In this document: piece after piece, positions 7,801-14,021 of the stretch
How the letters are laid out: each line of letters begins with the position of its first letter
Position numbering within the stretch: position 1 is the first letter of the stretch
Assembly: GCA_964543125.1 (NCBI GenBank)
Contig: CAZIWX010000049.1
Coordinates: forward strand, 1-18,248
Length of the DNA stretch: 18,248 nucleotides
From: CAZIWX01 sp964543125
Lineage (GTDB): Bacteria; Fidelibacterota; UBA8477
Direction: 5' to 3'
Notes under the pieces: generated by a model
The model's database searches: none
What the model was told of the DNA's origin: nothing
Seen by the model: only the letters and a program-made list of their open reading frames with translations
Position numbers and translations under genes: made by a program

Positions 7801-7966
7801 CCTGGATACCAACCCTGAATTGATTACTGTCATCGAGAGCCATTCAAGATACCTGAAAGCCGAAACACTGGCTGAAAATCTGATGTTTAGCAAGGTGTCC
7901 GACACGGCCCACACTCGTTTCAAAATCCACCAATACGAGGTGAAGGCTGGTGCAGCCAAAGTATAA
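4808..7966 (+). CDS. ileS: Isoleucyl-tRNA synthetase, variant with atypical signature motifs
   Basis: This 1052-residue class I synthetase charges tRNA-Ile with isoleucine in the cytosol. The HIGH-region motif is PMGVHHAWG (residues 61-69), within GPITANNPMGVHHAWGR. The CP1 editing domain shows WTTTPWTLSSN (from 232) and GIVHIAPGCGREDHE. Cys pairs occur at 190/193 (CTRC) and at 469/472 and 512/515 (CKSC...CEKC), the latter suggesting a zinc ribbon. The KMSKS-loop position reads DMHKSTGN (602-609), so the first Lys of KMSKS is absent. The anticodon-binding domain and the long C-terminal region with NLKVRQPL and a final DRINLTL segment fit IleRS of the longer, type-2-like class. The start has no clear Shine-Dalgarno sequence and lies 72 nt after mtnP. 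lspA overlaps its 3' end, an ileS-lspA pairing seen in other bacteria. ValRS or LeuRS are less likely because of the IleRS-like editing and C-terminal motifs. Confidence 0.92.
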   Translation: MSELKTPSAMRDVDNKVDFIALEHAILNFWRDQDIFNQLRRRNAGKPRWSFLDGPITANNPMGVHHAWGRTYKDLYQRYHAMRGQELRYQNGFDCQGLWVEVEVEKELGFKSKTDIEAYGIENFVNQCKARVIKYSGIQTEQSKRLGYWMDWDNSYFTMSAENNYSIWKFLKKVHERGLIYKGYDVMPWCTRCGAALSEHEIATEGYKELTHTSIYLKFPLKDRENESLLVWTTTPWTLSSNVMAAVNPELNYIKVRQGAEIYYLVKSRVSILQGEYEVLTELTGAAMLGWEYRGPFDELPIQQGIKHVVIAWDDISENDGTGIVHIAPGCGREDHELSKRDGFPVLRPLDEFGNYLDGYGSWTGKNVSKVSAAVIDDLSQKGLRYKREKITHRYPTCWRHGTELVFRLVEEWFISMEALRDEIMAVVKQIRWLPEYGLDRELDWLRNMGDWMISKKRYWGLALPIFECKSCGHVHVIGSHDELRDKAIAGWEAFEGHTPHRPWIDNVKIKCEKCGETVSRIPDVGNPWLDAGIVPYSTMHYLTDHDYWEKWFPADFIVESLPGQFRNWFYAILAMSTVLENKPPVRTIMGHALVKDENGADMHKSTGNAIWFEDAAEKMGVDVMRWMYASQAPYNNLNFGYSAADEVRRKLLTLWNTYSFFVTYAKLDNFDPDQPLDESKLTQLDRWLLARLNQLITQARVDYENFQVDKLMHKVNRFIDDLSNWYVRRSRRRFWKSENDQDKWVAYHTLYQALVTSIKILAPVIPFVTEEIYQNLVVALDPDAAPSIHLTTFPEAEARWIDAELLDKINTIIKTVELGRAARNKANLKVRQPLAGIQVFWPTASRRRFVSELQQQVLDELNIKNLTVLEKTDTSLSYDVKPNLAILGPKYGKALGRIRKLLQDANGQAIAAKVQIGESVRLGETDFTVELEPQELLVSVKEPAGKAIVEDGGIVVILDTVLTDGLLAEGMIRDLVRHIQNLRKDAGFDVADRINLTLDTNPELITVIESHSRYLKAETLAENLMFSKVSDTAHTRFKIHQYEVKAGAAKV

Positions 7967-8510
7967 AGCCTTCCTCAACTACCTGGCGATATCCGCCTCG
8001 GTCCTGTTGTTGGATCATGTCACGAAATTCTTGGCCAAGGTGTATTTGGAAAATGCGGCGCCCTGGCCTCCGGGTTGGACATTTTTTTATATGCACTATG
8101 TGGAAAATTACCACATGGCGTTCAGTATCTCCATCTTTAATATGGCGTGGGTAAATATTTTTGGACTACTTACCACCGGATTGGTTGCTTTCTACCTGTG
8201 GCGCTATGCCGGAGACGGAAATTCCCGGATACCGGCCTTGGCCATGTCCTTGATCTTCGGCGGCGCTCTGGGCAATCTGAGCGAACGCCTGCTGACCGGA
8301 CTTCATCACTATGGCCAAACCGGTATATTTAAAGGCTATGTGGTGGATTTCATCAGTTTCGACTGGCCCGACTGGCTCTATTTTTACCGCTGGCCCACGT
8401 TCAACCTGGCCGACTCGGCAGTCACCCTCGGCATTGTCTTTTTCGTTATCTATACGCTTTTTTTTGAACACCGTTCGATACCGGTCACACAACAACCAAA
8501 GAGCGAATAG
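7950..8510 (+). CDS. lspA: Lipoprotein signal peptidase (signal peptidase II), divergent
   Basis: This 186-residue inner-membrane aspartyl protease removes signal peptides from prolipoproteins after lipidation. Four hydrophobic segments are visible (about 10-28, 64-83, 95-110, 155-171). Family motifs are LLLDHVTKF (Asp22, Lys26), GGALGNLSERL (104-114), VVDFI with Asp133, and FNLADSAVTLG with Asp155; the last two aspartates correspond to the catalytic dyad. Deviations are notable. The conserved GN-x-x-DR is GNLSER (Glu112), the usual N-x-GA-x-F is Asn53-YHMAF, and about 12 extra residues separate the ER and VVDF motifs. The GTG start overlaps the ileS end by 17 nt, preceded by GAGGTGAAGG; no other start would keep the first membrane segment. 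The coupling suggests co-translation with ileS. Confidence 0.9.
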   Translation: MQPKYKAFLNYLAISASVLLLDHVTKFLAKVYLENAAPWPPGWTFFYMHYVENYHMAFSISIFNMAWVNIFGLLTTGLVAFYLWRYAGDGNSRIPALAMSLIFGGALGNLSERLLTGLHHYGQTGIFKGYVVDFISFDWPDWLYFYRWPTFNLADSAVTLGIVFFVIYTLFFEHRSIPVTQQPKSE

Positions 8511-8548
8511 AATTTCACTTAAAATCGGTTATATTCAGGTCCAGGCTA

Positions 8549-9613
8549 GTGAGTGTACCGGCGGAAGCTGAATTTTCACTTAATAATCGACGGAAACTCT
8601 TGATAAATAAAGATATAGATACCAAAGCAACGACCTCTTCCAAAACGAAAATTTTTGAATTCAGCATTCCGCGATTCCAACGCGCCATGCGGCTGGATAA
8701 ATTTTTAGCTACGGAATTACCCTCGGATATCACGCGGAGTCAGGTTCAAAAGTTGATCAAGGCCGGCCAGGTTCTGGTGAACGGGCAACCGGCCAAACCC
8801 AGCCGCCTCATCGAGCCTTTACAGCGGATTACGGTAGCGTATGAATTACCGTACGCTCCAACCCTTTACAGTGAGAATATCCCCCTCGACGTTGTGTTCG
8901 AGGATGACTACCTCCTGGTGCTTAACAAGCCGCCGGGTCTGATCGTCCATCCTGGCGCCGGGAAGGCCAGCGGAACATTGGTGAACGCGTTACTCTACCA
9001 TTGTGAATATTTATCCAATGAAAATGGACCCTACCGGCCCGGTATTGTGCATCGGTTGGATAAAGACACATCGGGATTACTGGTTGCGGCCAAGGATAAT
9101 TCGGTCCATGCGAGCCTGCGCAAACAATTCACGAAGCGGCTGATCGACAAGCGCTACCTGGCTTTGGTTTGGGGACACATGCCAACACCGGCGGGAGATA
9201 TCGATCTTCCCATCGGCCGAAGTCCCCGGAATCGGAAAAAATTTGCGGTCCTGCCCGATGGCCGGGCTTCATTGACTCGCTACCAAGTGGAGGAGGAGTA
9301 TGAATTCCTAAGCCTTCTGCACTTAAAACTGGAAACCGGCCGTACGCACCAGATCAGAGTGCATTTGTCACACTTGAATCACCCCGTATTTGGCGATCCG
9401 TACTATAATGGCCGGAACACAAAAATGATCACATTAAATTTGCGGAATCGCCAACTGGCAGCGAAATTATTGTCGGTTATGAAACGCCAGGCATTGCACG
9501 CCCAAATATTGCGTTTTGTTCATCCCATCACCGGAAAATCAGTTGCCTGTGAAGCACCGTTGCATGAGGATTTCCAAACGGCACTGAACATATTGCGGGA
9601 AACCCATGCTTAA
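8549..9613 (+). CDS. rluD: RluD/RluA-family ribosomal RNA pseudouridine synthase
   Basis: The product isomerises uridines in large-subunit rRNA. It has an N-terminal S4 RNA-binding domain (about residues 46-100, with RLDKFLATELP and VNGQPAKPS). The catalytic domain contains LNKPPGLIVHPG (125-136), the active-site motif HRLDKDTSGL with catalytic Asp171, RYLALVWG, and LETGRTHQIRVHL (261-273). At 354 residues it is slightly longer than usual because of an N-terminal stretch of ~35 residues that does not look conserved. The GTG at 8549 is the start as extended; TTG at 8600 is in frame and gives a more typical 337-residue protein. Neither has a strong Shine-Dalgarno sequence, so the start is uncertain. 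Its 3' end overlaps the recombinase gene by 8 nt. The symbol is by family; the exact target uridines are not known. Confidence 0.9.
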   Translation: MSVPAEAEFSLNNRRKLLINKDIDTKATTSSKTKIFEFSIPRFQRAMRLDKFLATELPSDITRSQVQKLIKAGQVLVNGQPAKPSRLIEPLQRITVAYELPYAPTLYSENIPLDVVFEDDYLLVLNKPPGLIVHPGAGKASGTLVNALLYHCEYLSNENGPYRPGIVHRLDKDTSGLLVAAKDNSVHASLRKQFTKRLIDKRYLALVWGHMPTPAGDIDLPIGRSPRNRKKFAVLPDGRASLTRYQVEEEYEFLSLLHLKLETGRTHQIRVHLSHLNHPVFGDPYYNGRNTKMITLNLRNRQLAAKLLSVMKRQALHAQILRFVHPITGKSVACEAPLHEDFQTALNILRETHA

Positions 9614-10526
9614 GGATTATATCCAACAATTTTTAAGTCATCTACAGTATGAAAAGCGGTATTCTCCCGAGACGATTCGCGGTTATCGGATTGACTTAAA
9701 TCAGTTTTTGGTATTCCTCGCGGATTATGATTTTGAACTGATCAAATCGGTAAAAAAAATAGATCGCCTGACCCTGCGTCATTTTCTGGGGATGCTGGCG
9801 GAAACCGGACGTGATCCTCGATCAATGGCGCGTAAACTGGCCACCCTTAAATCATTTTTTAAATACCTTCATTTACAGGGATATATCCCGGTTAATGTGG
9901 CGTCTTTTGTGCAGACACCCAAGATGCGGGTCTCGATTCCGGTATTTTTATCGGAAGATCAAATCGGTGATTTGTTCCGTTCAATGGGAACCGATGGCAG
10001 CGAATTGGGTTTACGAGATCGAGCCATGCTTGAACTTTTCTATAGTACCGGAATGCGTGTATCTGAAATGGCCGGTCTCACCCTGCACCGGCTCAACCTT
10101 GAGCGCAAAACCGTTCGTGTTTTGGGCAAAGGTTCGAAAGAACGGGTAATCCCCCTCGGACGCCCGGCGATTGATGCGGTGGAGGATTATCTGCGGGAAC
10201 GTAAGAAAATATATGGCGCACCCGGTGTATCGGATCCGGTATTTTTAAATCGACGGGGAGAAGCACTCACTGCATCGGGTATTCGTCTACGGGTGAAACG
10301 GGCCCTGCGGCAGATCGCGGATTTGCGGAAGCTGAGCCCCCATGTCTTACGCCATACTTTTGCCACCCATTTGTTGAATCGGGGAGCGGATCTTATGGCG
10401 GTAAAAGATTTATTGGGTCATAAGAATTTGTCTACAACCCAGATATATACACATGTACAGACGGACAAATTGAAATCGGCCTATCGAAACGCCCATCCCC
10501 GGGCCTCAAAATCAAAGCCCGGCTAA
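9606..10526 (+). CDS. xerC: Tyrosine recombinase of the XerC/XerD family
   Basis: This 306-residue site-specific recombinase probably resolves chromosome dimers at a dif site near the terminus. The N-terminal SAM-like DNA-binding domain (residues ~1-90, with YEKRYSPETIRGYRIDLNQF) is followed by the catalytic domain with the full set of active residues. These are Arg151 (STGMRVSE), Lys175 (GKGSKERVIP), His246 and Arg249 (PHVLRHTF), His272 (LLGHKNLSTTQ) and nucleophile Tyr281 (IYTHV). Length and motifs match Xer proteins rather than phage integrases. It is embedded in a housekeeping operon, with the ATG overlapping the rluD stop by 8 nt, which also favours Xer over a mobile-element integrase. 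hpf follows after 42 nt; the xer-hpf neighbourhood recurs in Bacteroidota-like genomes. Whether it is the only Xer (XerH/XerS-like) or one of a pair cannot be told here. Confidence 0.92.
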   Translation: MLKDYIQQFLSHLQYEKRYSPETIRGYRIDLNQFLVFLADYDFELIKSVKKIDRLTLRHFLGMLAETGRDPRSMARKLATLKSFFKYLHLQGYIPVNVASFVQTPKMRVSIPVFLSEDQIGDLFRSMGTDGSELGLRDRAMLELFYSTGMRVSEMAGLTLHRLNLERKTVRVLGKGSKERVIPLGRPAIDAVEDYLRERKKIYGAPGVSDPVFLNRRGEALTASGIRLRVKRALRQIADLRKLSPHVLRHTFATHLLNRGADLMAVKDLLGHKNLSTTQIYTHVQTDKLKSAYRNAHPRASKSKPG

Positions 10527-10556
10527 ATGTTTGTAATAAATAACCATACACAAACC

Positions 10557-10565
10557 AAGGAGGAG
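10557..10565 (+). promoter_or_regulatory. Strong Shine-Dalgarno sequence fixing the hpf start
   Basis: AAGGAGGAG lies immediately before the ATG at 10569 (AGGAGG core, 5-nt spacer). It decides against the longer in-frame extension from 10527, which would put this site inside the coding region. It is the strongest ribosome-binding site in the window. Confidence 0.85.
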
Positions 10566-10568
10566 ACT

Positions 10569-10856
10569 ATGAGAGTTGATATCGTCGCTCGGCATCTTGA
10601 TATTGCGGATAAAACACGTGATTACGCCAATGTTGAAGTGGTGCGCTTGGAAAAACATTTTGACCGTATCACCAGTTGCCGGGTCATCCTTGAAAAAGTC
10701 ACCGAAATAGAGTACACTGCGGAGATGGTGGTGAATGTGCCGGGCGAACAACTTTCAGCCTTTGAGAAATCGGAGGATCTTACAAAATCCATTGATAGTG
10801 CGGTTAAAAAAATGATACGGCGAATCAAAAAATATAAAGCAAAATACCAGGCCTAA
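10569..10856 (+). CDS. hpf: Ribosome hibernation promoting factor, short form
   Basis: This 95-residue protein of the HPF/RaiA (YfiA) family binds the 30S decoding region and inactivates or dimerises ribosomes in stationary or stress states. It has the beta-alpha-beta-beta-beta-alpha order: MRVDIVARHLDIADKTRDYANVE, a helix with RLEKHFDRITSCRVILEK, strands EYTAEMVVNVPGEQL, and a basic C-terminal helix DSAVKKMIRRIKKYKAKYQ. The length matches short HPF, without the C-terminal dimerisation domain of long HPF. Short HPF can act with a separate factor, and none is visible here. The MCE protein gene starts one nucleotide after its stop codon, so the two are probably co-translated. Confidence 0.92.
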   Translation: MRVDIVARHLDIADKTRDYANVEVVRLEKHFDRITSCRVILEKVTEIEYTAEMVVNVPGEQLSAFEKSEDLTKSIDSAVKKMIRRIKKYKAKYQA

Positions 10857-10857
10857 T

Positions 10858-11817
10858 ATGCGCAGACAAGAACGAAAATTGGAATTGATCGTCGGAACGG
10901 TAATGCTGATTATCATCCTTCTGACGATTTTTGGGGTGATGTGGGGGAACAAGTATCACATCTTTTCTTCGCGAAATTACTATTCGATCCGATTTGGCCG
11001 CGCCAGTGGCCTGGAAGAGGGTAACCCGGTAACGGTGAGTGGCGTACCCAAAGGCATTGTAAGTGATTTCATCGTCCACAAGGATTCCGTCGATGTGATC
11101 ATCGCCCTGGATAAGGATATCATCATTTTTACCGATGCCACCGGGCTGATTGTTAATCAGGAATTGTTAGGCGGGAAAAAAATTGAAGTGAATCCGGGAC
11201 ATAGTGGCCAGAAATTGCGTGAAAACGGGCTGTTCCGGGGAAGTTTTGCCGGTGGCCTCGAAGATCTGGTGGAAAGCGTCGGTTCGATCACTAACGACGT
11301 GCACCGGGTGGTGCGCAGTTTGGATGAATTGGTCAAACGAACTTACAAATTGGTGAACGAAGATATTTCTCCCGGTTTTAATGACGTCCGCGGAATGGTA
11401 CGGAATATCAATACCATACTGGACCAGGATTTTCGGCCCGGCGCCCGGTCACTACAACATCTGGCATCCAGTCTGGACAGCCTGACGGAAGCAAAACAGG
11501 GTGATGTTATTTCCGTTATCGATAATTTGAAACACACCAGCCAGCAGCTTGACGACCTGGTTTCAAAAAACCGTTCCCAGCTTGAATCCACCCTGTCAAC
11601 CTTGCAGGAAGTCAGCCTGGATCTGAAAGACTTGGGCGCCAAGCTCAAAGACCCTCAAAACTCGCTAAATCGGTTGCTGACCTCGGACTCCCTATACCAG
11701 ACTGTTCAAACCGTTTTGCAGAGCGTTAATGGATTAATCGAAGATGTGAAGGAAAATCCAGCCAAATACCTGGAACCCATTGATGTCCGGGTTGATATGT
11801 TCGGGGGGAAAAAGTAA
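10858..11817 (+). CDS. MCE/MlaD-family lipid-transport substrate-binding protein
   Basis: This 319-residue, singly anchored periplasmic protein would carry phospholipids or other lipids between the membranes. It has one N-terminal membrane segment (residues ~9-30), then an MCE domain (about 38-117) with FGRASGLEEGNPVTVSGV and the VNQELLGGKKIEVNPG strand pair. A long, mostly helical region of ~190 residues follows (SVGSITNDVHRVVRSLDEL, LDSLTEAKQG, LKDLGAKLKD). The tail reads NPAKYLEPIDVRV, similar to the KNP-KYF tail of many MCE proteins. In other bacteria the partners are an MlaE-type permease and an MlaF-type ATPase, but neither is adjacent. It begins 1 nt after hpf, and its TAA is followed directly by the TTG start of the next gene, indicating tight translational coupling. 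The family is sure; the transported lipid is unknown. Confidence 0.88.
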   Translation: MRRQERKLELIVGTVMLIIILLTIFGVMWGNKYHIFSSRNYYSIRFGRASGLEEGNPVTVSGVPKGIVSDFIVHKDSVDVIIALDKDIIIFTDATGLIVNQELLGGKKIEVNPGHSGQKLRENGLFRGSFAGGLEDLVESVGSITNDVHRVVRSLDELVKRTYKLVNEDISPGFNDVRGMVRNINTILDQDFRPGARSLQHLASSLDSLTEAKQGDVISVIDNLKHTSQQLDDLVSKNRSQLESTLSTLQEVSLDLKDLGAKLKDPQNSLNRLLTSDSLYQTVQTVLQSVNGLIEDVKENPAKYLEPIDVRVDMFGGKK

Positions 11818-12792
11818 TTGAAAGCGATTATTCCCGCGGCCGGAATTGGAAAGCGCCTGCGGCCGCATACCCTGTTGGTACCGAAAGTTATGATTAATCT
11901 GGCTGGTAGGCCGATCATCGGACATATCATCGAAGCCATAAAGGCTGCCGGTGTTGATCAATTGGAAATTATTGTCGGCTATAAAAATGATCAGGTTGAG
12001 CGCTGGGTGGGAGATCATTACAAAGATCTGAACCCCCATTTCCCACTGCAACGCGAGCGAAAAGGTTTAGGACATGCCGTGTTGCAGGGCTTGGACGACT
12101 CGGATGAGCCAGCTCTCATCATTTTGGGTGATACGATTTTTGACATGGATTTTCAAAGCTTCTTAAAGTTGGAACAGACGACACTGGCGGTAGTCCCGGT
12201 GGAAGATCCACGGCGGTTTGGGGTAGCTGAAACGCGTGGTGAAAAAGTTGTTCGTCTGGTTGAAAAACCGGAGAATCCCCACTCAAATTTGGCTTTGGTG
12301 GGCTTGTATTACATAAAAAATCAGCGTATCCTGAAATACACGATTGAACGCTTGATCAAAGAGCATATCACTACTCAGGGCGAATACCAGCTTACGGATG
12401 CGCTACAGTTGATGTTGGCGGAGGGTGAAGATATTCGCGTGAAATCGATTAGCGGTTGGTACGATTGTGGGACCAAGGAATCCTTGCTGGCATCCCACCG
12501 TTTCCTGTTAGCTTCAATTCAAACCACCAATGATTTGAAGACGGTAGTACAACATTCACCGGTGTTTATACACCCCGACGCCCGGGTTAACAATAGTGTG
12601 ATTGGCCCCAATGTCACCATTGCCCGTGAGGCAGTTGTTAAAAATTCCGTATTAAGTAATGCCATTGTGGGCCGGCAAGCCGTGGTTGAAAATGTAATTT
12701 TAAAGAATTCTCTCATCGGAGACAGTGCCGTGGTGCGGGAGTCTGTGCGCGTGGTCAACATTGGGGATTTTTCAGAACTTAAATTTAATTGA
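11818..12792 (+). CDS. Sugar-1-phosphate nucleotidylyltransferase with C-terminal left-handed beta-helix
   Basis: This 324-residue enzyme should couple a sugar-1-phosphate to an NTP to make an NDP-sugar for envelope polysaccharide. The N-terminal Rossmann-like domain shows PAAGIGKRLRPHT (6-18), Lys23, GLGHAV (82-87), the metal-binding LGDT (102-105), VEKP (147-150) and WYDCGT (213-218). The C-terminal part (about 249-307) contains hexapeptide-like repeats (VFIHPDARV, VIGPNVTI, AIVGRQAVV, SLIGDSAVV) forming a left-handed beta-helix. The layout resembles the long form of glucose-1-phosphate thymidylyltransferase (RmlA2/StrD type), but UTP- or other NTP-specific relatives look alike. The start is TTG immediately after the MCE gene stop (TAATTG), so translation is probably by re-initiation. 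Specificity is not fixed by the visible motifs. Confidence 0.85.
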   Translation: MKAIIPAAGIGKRLRPHTLLVPKVMINLAGRPIIGHIIEAIKAAGVDQLEIIVGYKNDQVERWVGDHYKDLNPHFPLQRERKGLGHAVLQGLDDSDEPALIILGDTIFDMDFQSFLKLEQTTLAVVPVEDPRRFGVAETRGEKVVRLVEKPENPHSNLALVGLYYIKNQRILKYTIERLIKEHITTQGEYQLTDALQLMLAEGEDIRVKSISGWYDCGTKESLLASHRFLLASIQTTNDLKTVVQHSPVFIHPDARVNNSVIGPNVTIAREAVVKNSVLSNAIVGRQAVVENVILKNSLIGDSAVVRESVRVVNIGDFSELKFN

Positions 12793-12816
12793 TTTCACCA
12801 ATATTTACGATATTAT
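12789..12816 (+). promoter_or_regulatory. Candidate promoter for metK-ahcY
   Basis: TTGATT (12789-12794), 16 bp, TATTAT (12811-12816). In the Bacteroidota scheme it reads TTG-N19-TATTATTG, one mismatch from TAnnTTTG. It overlaps the stop codon of the preceding gene and would give a ~30-nt leader with a good Shine-Dalgarno sequence (AAGGAG, 12841-12846). The leader is too short for a SAM riboswitch. Confidence 0.4.
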
Positions 12817-12854
12817 TGCCCTCGCCGATTAAAGCTAGCCAAGGAGATTTTTAA

Positions 12855-14018
12855 ATGCCATACTTGTTCACTTCAGAGTCGGTAACCGAAGGACATCCGG
12901 ATAAAATCGCCGATCAGATTTCCGATGGAATTTTAGATGAAATCTTACAGAAGGATCCCGACGGCCGGGTTGCCTGTGAAACCTTTGTCACCACCGGATT
13001 GGTGTTGGTCGGAGGCGAAATTACGACTTCGCGTTATGTGGATATACCCCGGGTTGTGCGCGGAATTATCAAACGCATTGGCTACACGGATGCATCCATG
13101 GGCTTTGACTATAAGACCTGTTCGGTCATTACTACCATTGACAAACAATCTGGTGATATTGCCCAGGGCGTGGATGAGTCAGGTGATCATGAGCAGGGGG
13201 CCGGTGATCAGGGTATGATGTTTGGCTATGCCGTGAACGAGACTCCTGAACTGATGCCCATGCCACTCCAGTTGGCACATCATATTACCAGGCGCCTGGC
13301 TGAAGTTCGCAAGAATGGAACTTTACCGTATCTGCGGCCCGATGGTAAAGCGCAGGTTACCGTGCAGTATAATTCCGGCACACATAAACCGGAGTCAGTC
13401 GCCACAATTGTTATATCGAATCAGCACGAAGAAGGGATTGATGTCCGGAATGAAATGGCTCCGGATATTATCGAACATGTGATCAAGCCGGTGATACCGG
13501 CTCAGCTTATCAATTACAATACAGTAAACATTTATATCAATCCCACGGGCCGCTTCGTCGTGGGAGGACCCATGGGTGACACCGGGCTCACGGGGCGCAA
13601 AATCATTGTGGATACCTATGGTGGCGCGGCTCCCCATGGTGGTGGTGCATTTTCCGGAAAAGACCCATCCAAAGTGGATCGGTCAGCCACGTACATGGCT
13701 CGCTATATCGCGAAAAACATTGTAGCGGCAGAGATTGCGCATCGTTGTACGGTTGAATTGGCCTATGCTATTGGCGTGGCTGAGCCGGTTTCGGTGTTCA
13801 TCGATACCCACGAAGGAACACAATACGGGTCGGCGGTCCTGGAGAAAATGGTGCGGGAATTATTCCTACTGAAACCGCGGGCTATCATTGATTATTTTAA
13901 GCTGAAACGACCCATCTATAGTCAAACCGCTGCCTACGGCCACTTTGGCCGTAGTGAATTCCCGTGGGAACAGACCGACCGGATTGACGAGATTAAATCC
14001 TATCTGAAAGGAAAATAA
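12855..14018 (+). CDS. metK: S-adenosylmethionine synthetase
   Basis: This 387-residue cytosolic enzyme makes S-adenosylmethionine from methionine and ATP. The three-fold repeat architecture and all signatures are present: SESVTEGHPDKIADQISD with His14 and Asp16, GEITT (54-58), the ATP-binding GAGDQG (115-120), GRFVVGGPMGDTGLTGRK (232-249) with the flexible-loop region before it, and the P-loop-like GGGAFSGKD (262-270). Length is normal for the bacterial enzyme. The ATG at 12855 is preceded by AAGGAG with an 8-nt spacer, a strong site. ahcY starts 3 nt after the stop codon, so the enzymes that make SAM and remove its methylation product are co-expressed. Nothing unusual is seen in the active site. 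Confidence 0.97.
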   Translation: MPYLFTSESVTEGHPDKIADQISDGILDEILQKDPDGRVACETFVTTGLVLVGGEITTSRYVDIPRVVRGIIKRIGYTDASMGFDYKTCSVITTIDKQSGDIAQGVDESGDHEQGAGDQGMMFGYAVNETPELMPMPLQLAHHITRRLAEVRKNGTLPYLRPDGKAQVTVQYNSGTHKPESVATIVISNQHEEGIDVRNEMAPDIIEHVIKPVIPAQLINYNTVNIYINPTGRFVVGGPMGDTGLTGRKIIVDTYGGAAPHGGGAFSGKDPSKVDRSATYMARYIAKNIVAAEIAHRCTVELAYAIGVAEPVSVFIDTHEGTQYGSAVLEKMVRELFLLKPRAIIDYFKLKRPIYSQTAAYGHFGRSEFPWEQTDRIDEIKSYLKGK

Positions 14019-14021
14019 ATT

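Noticed and set aside
9606..10526. Recombinase as a mobile-element integrase
   Set aside because: Length, motifs and its position overlapping rluD and next to hpf fit a housekeeping Xer protein; no attachment-site repeats or cargo genes are visible.
12793..12854. Possible SAM riboswitch upstream of metK
   Set aside because: Only 62 nt are available, with no multi-stem structure or terminator; a promoter and a Shine-Dalgarno sequence explain the interval.
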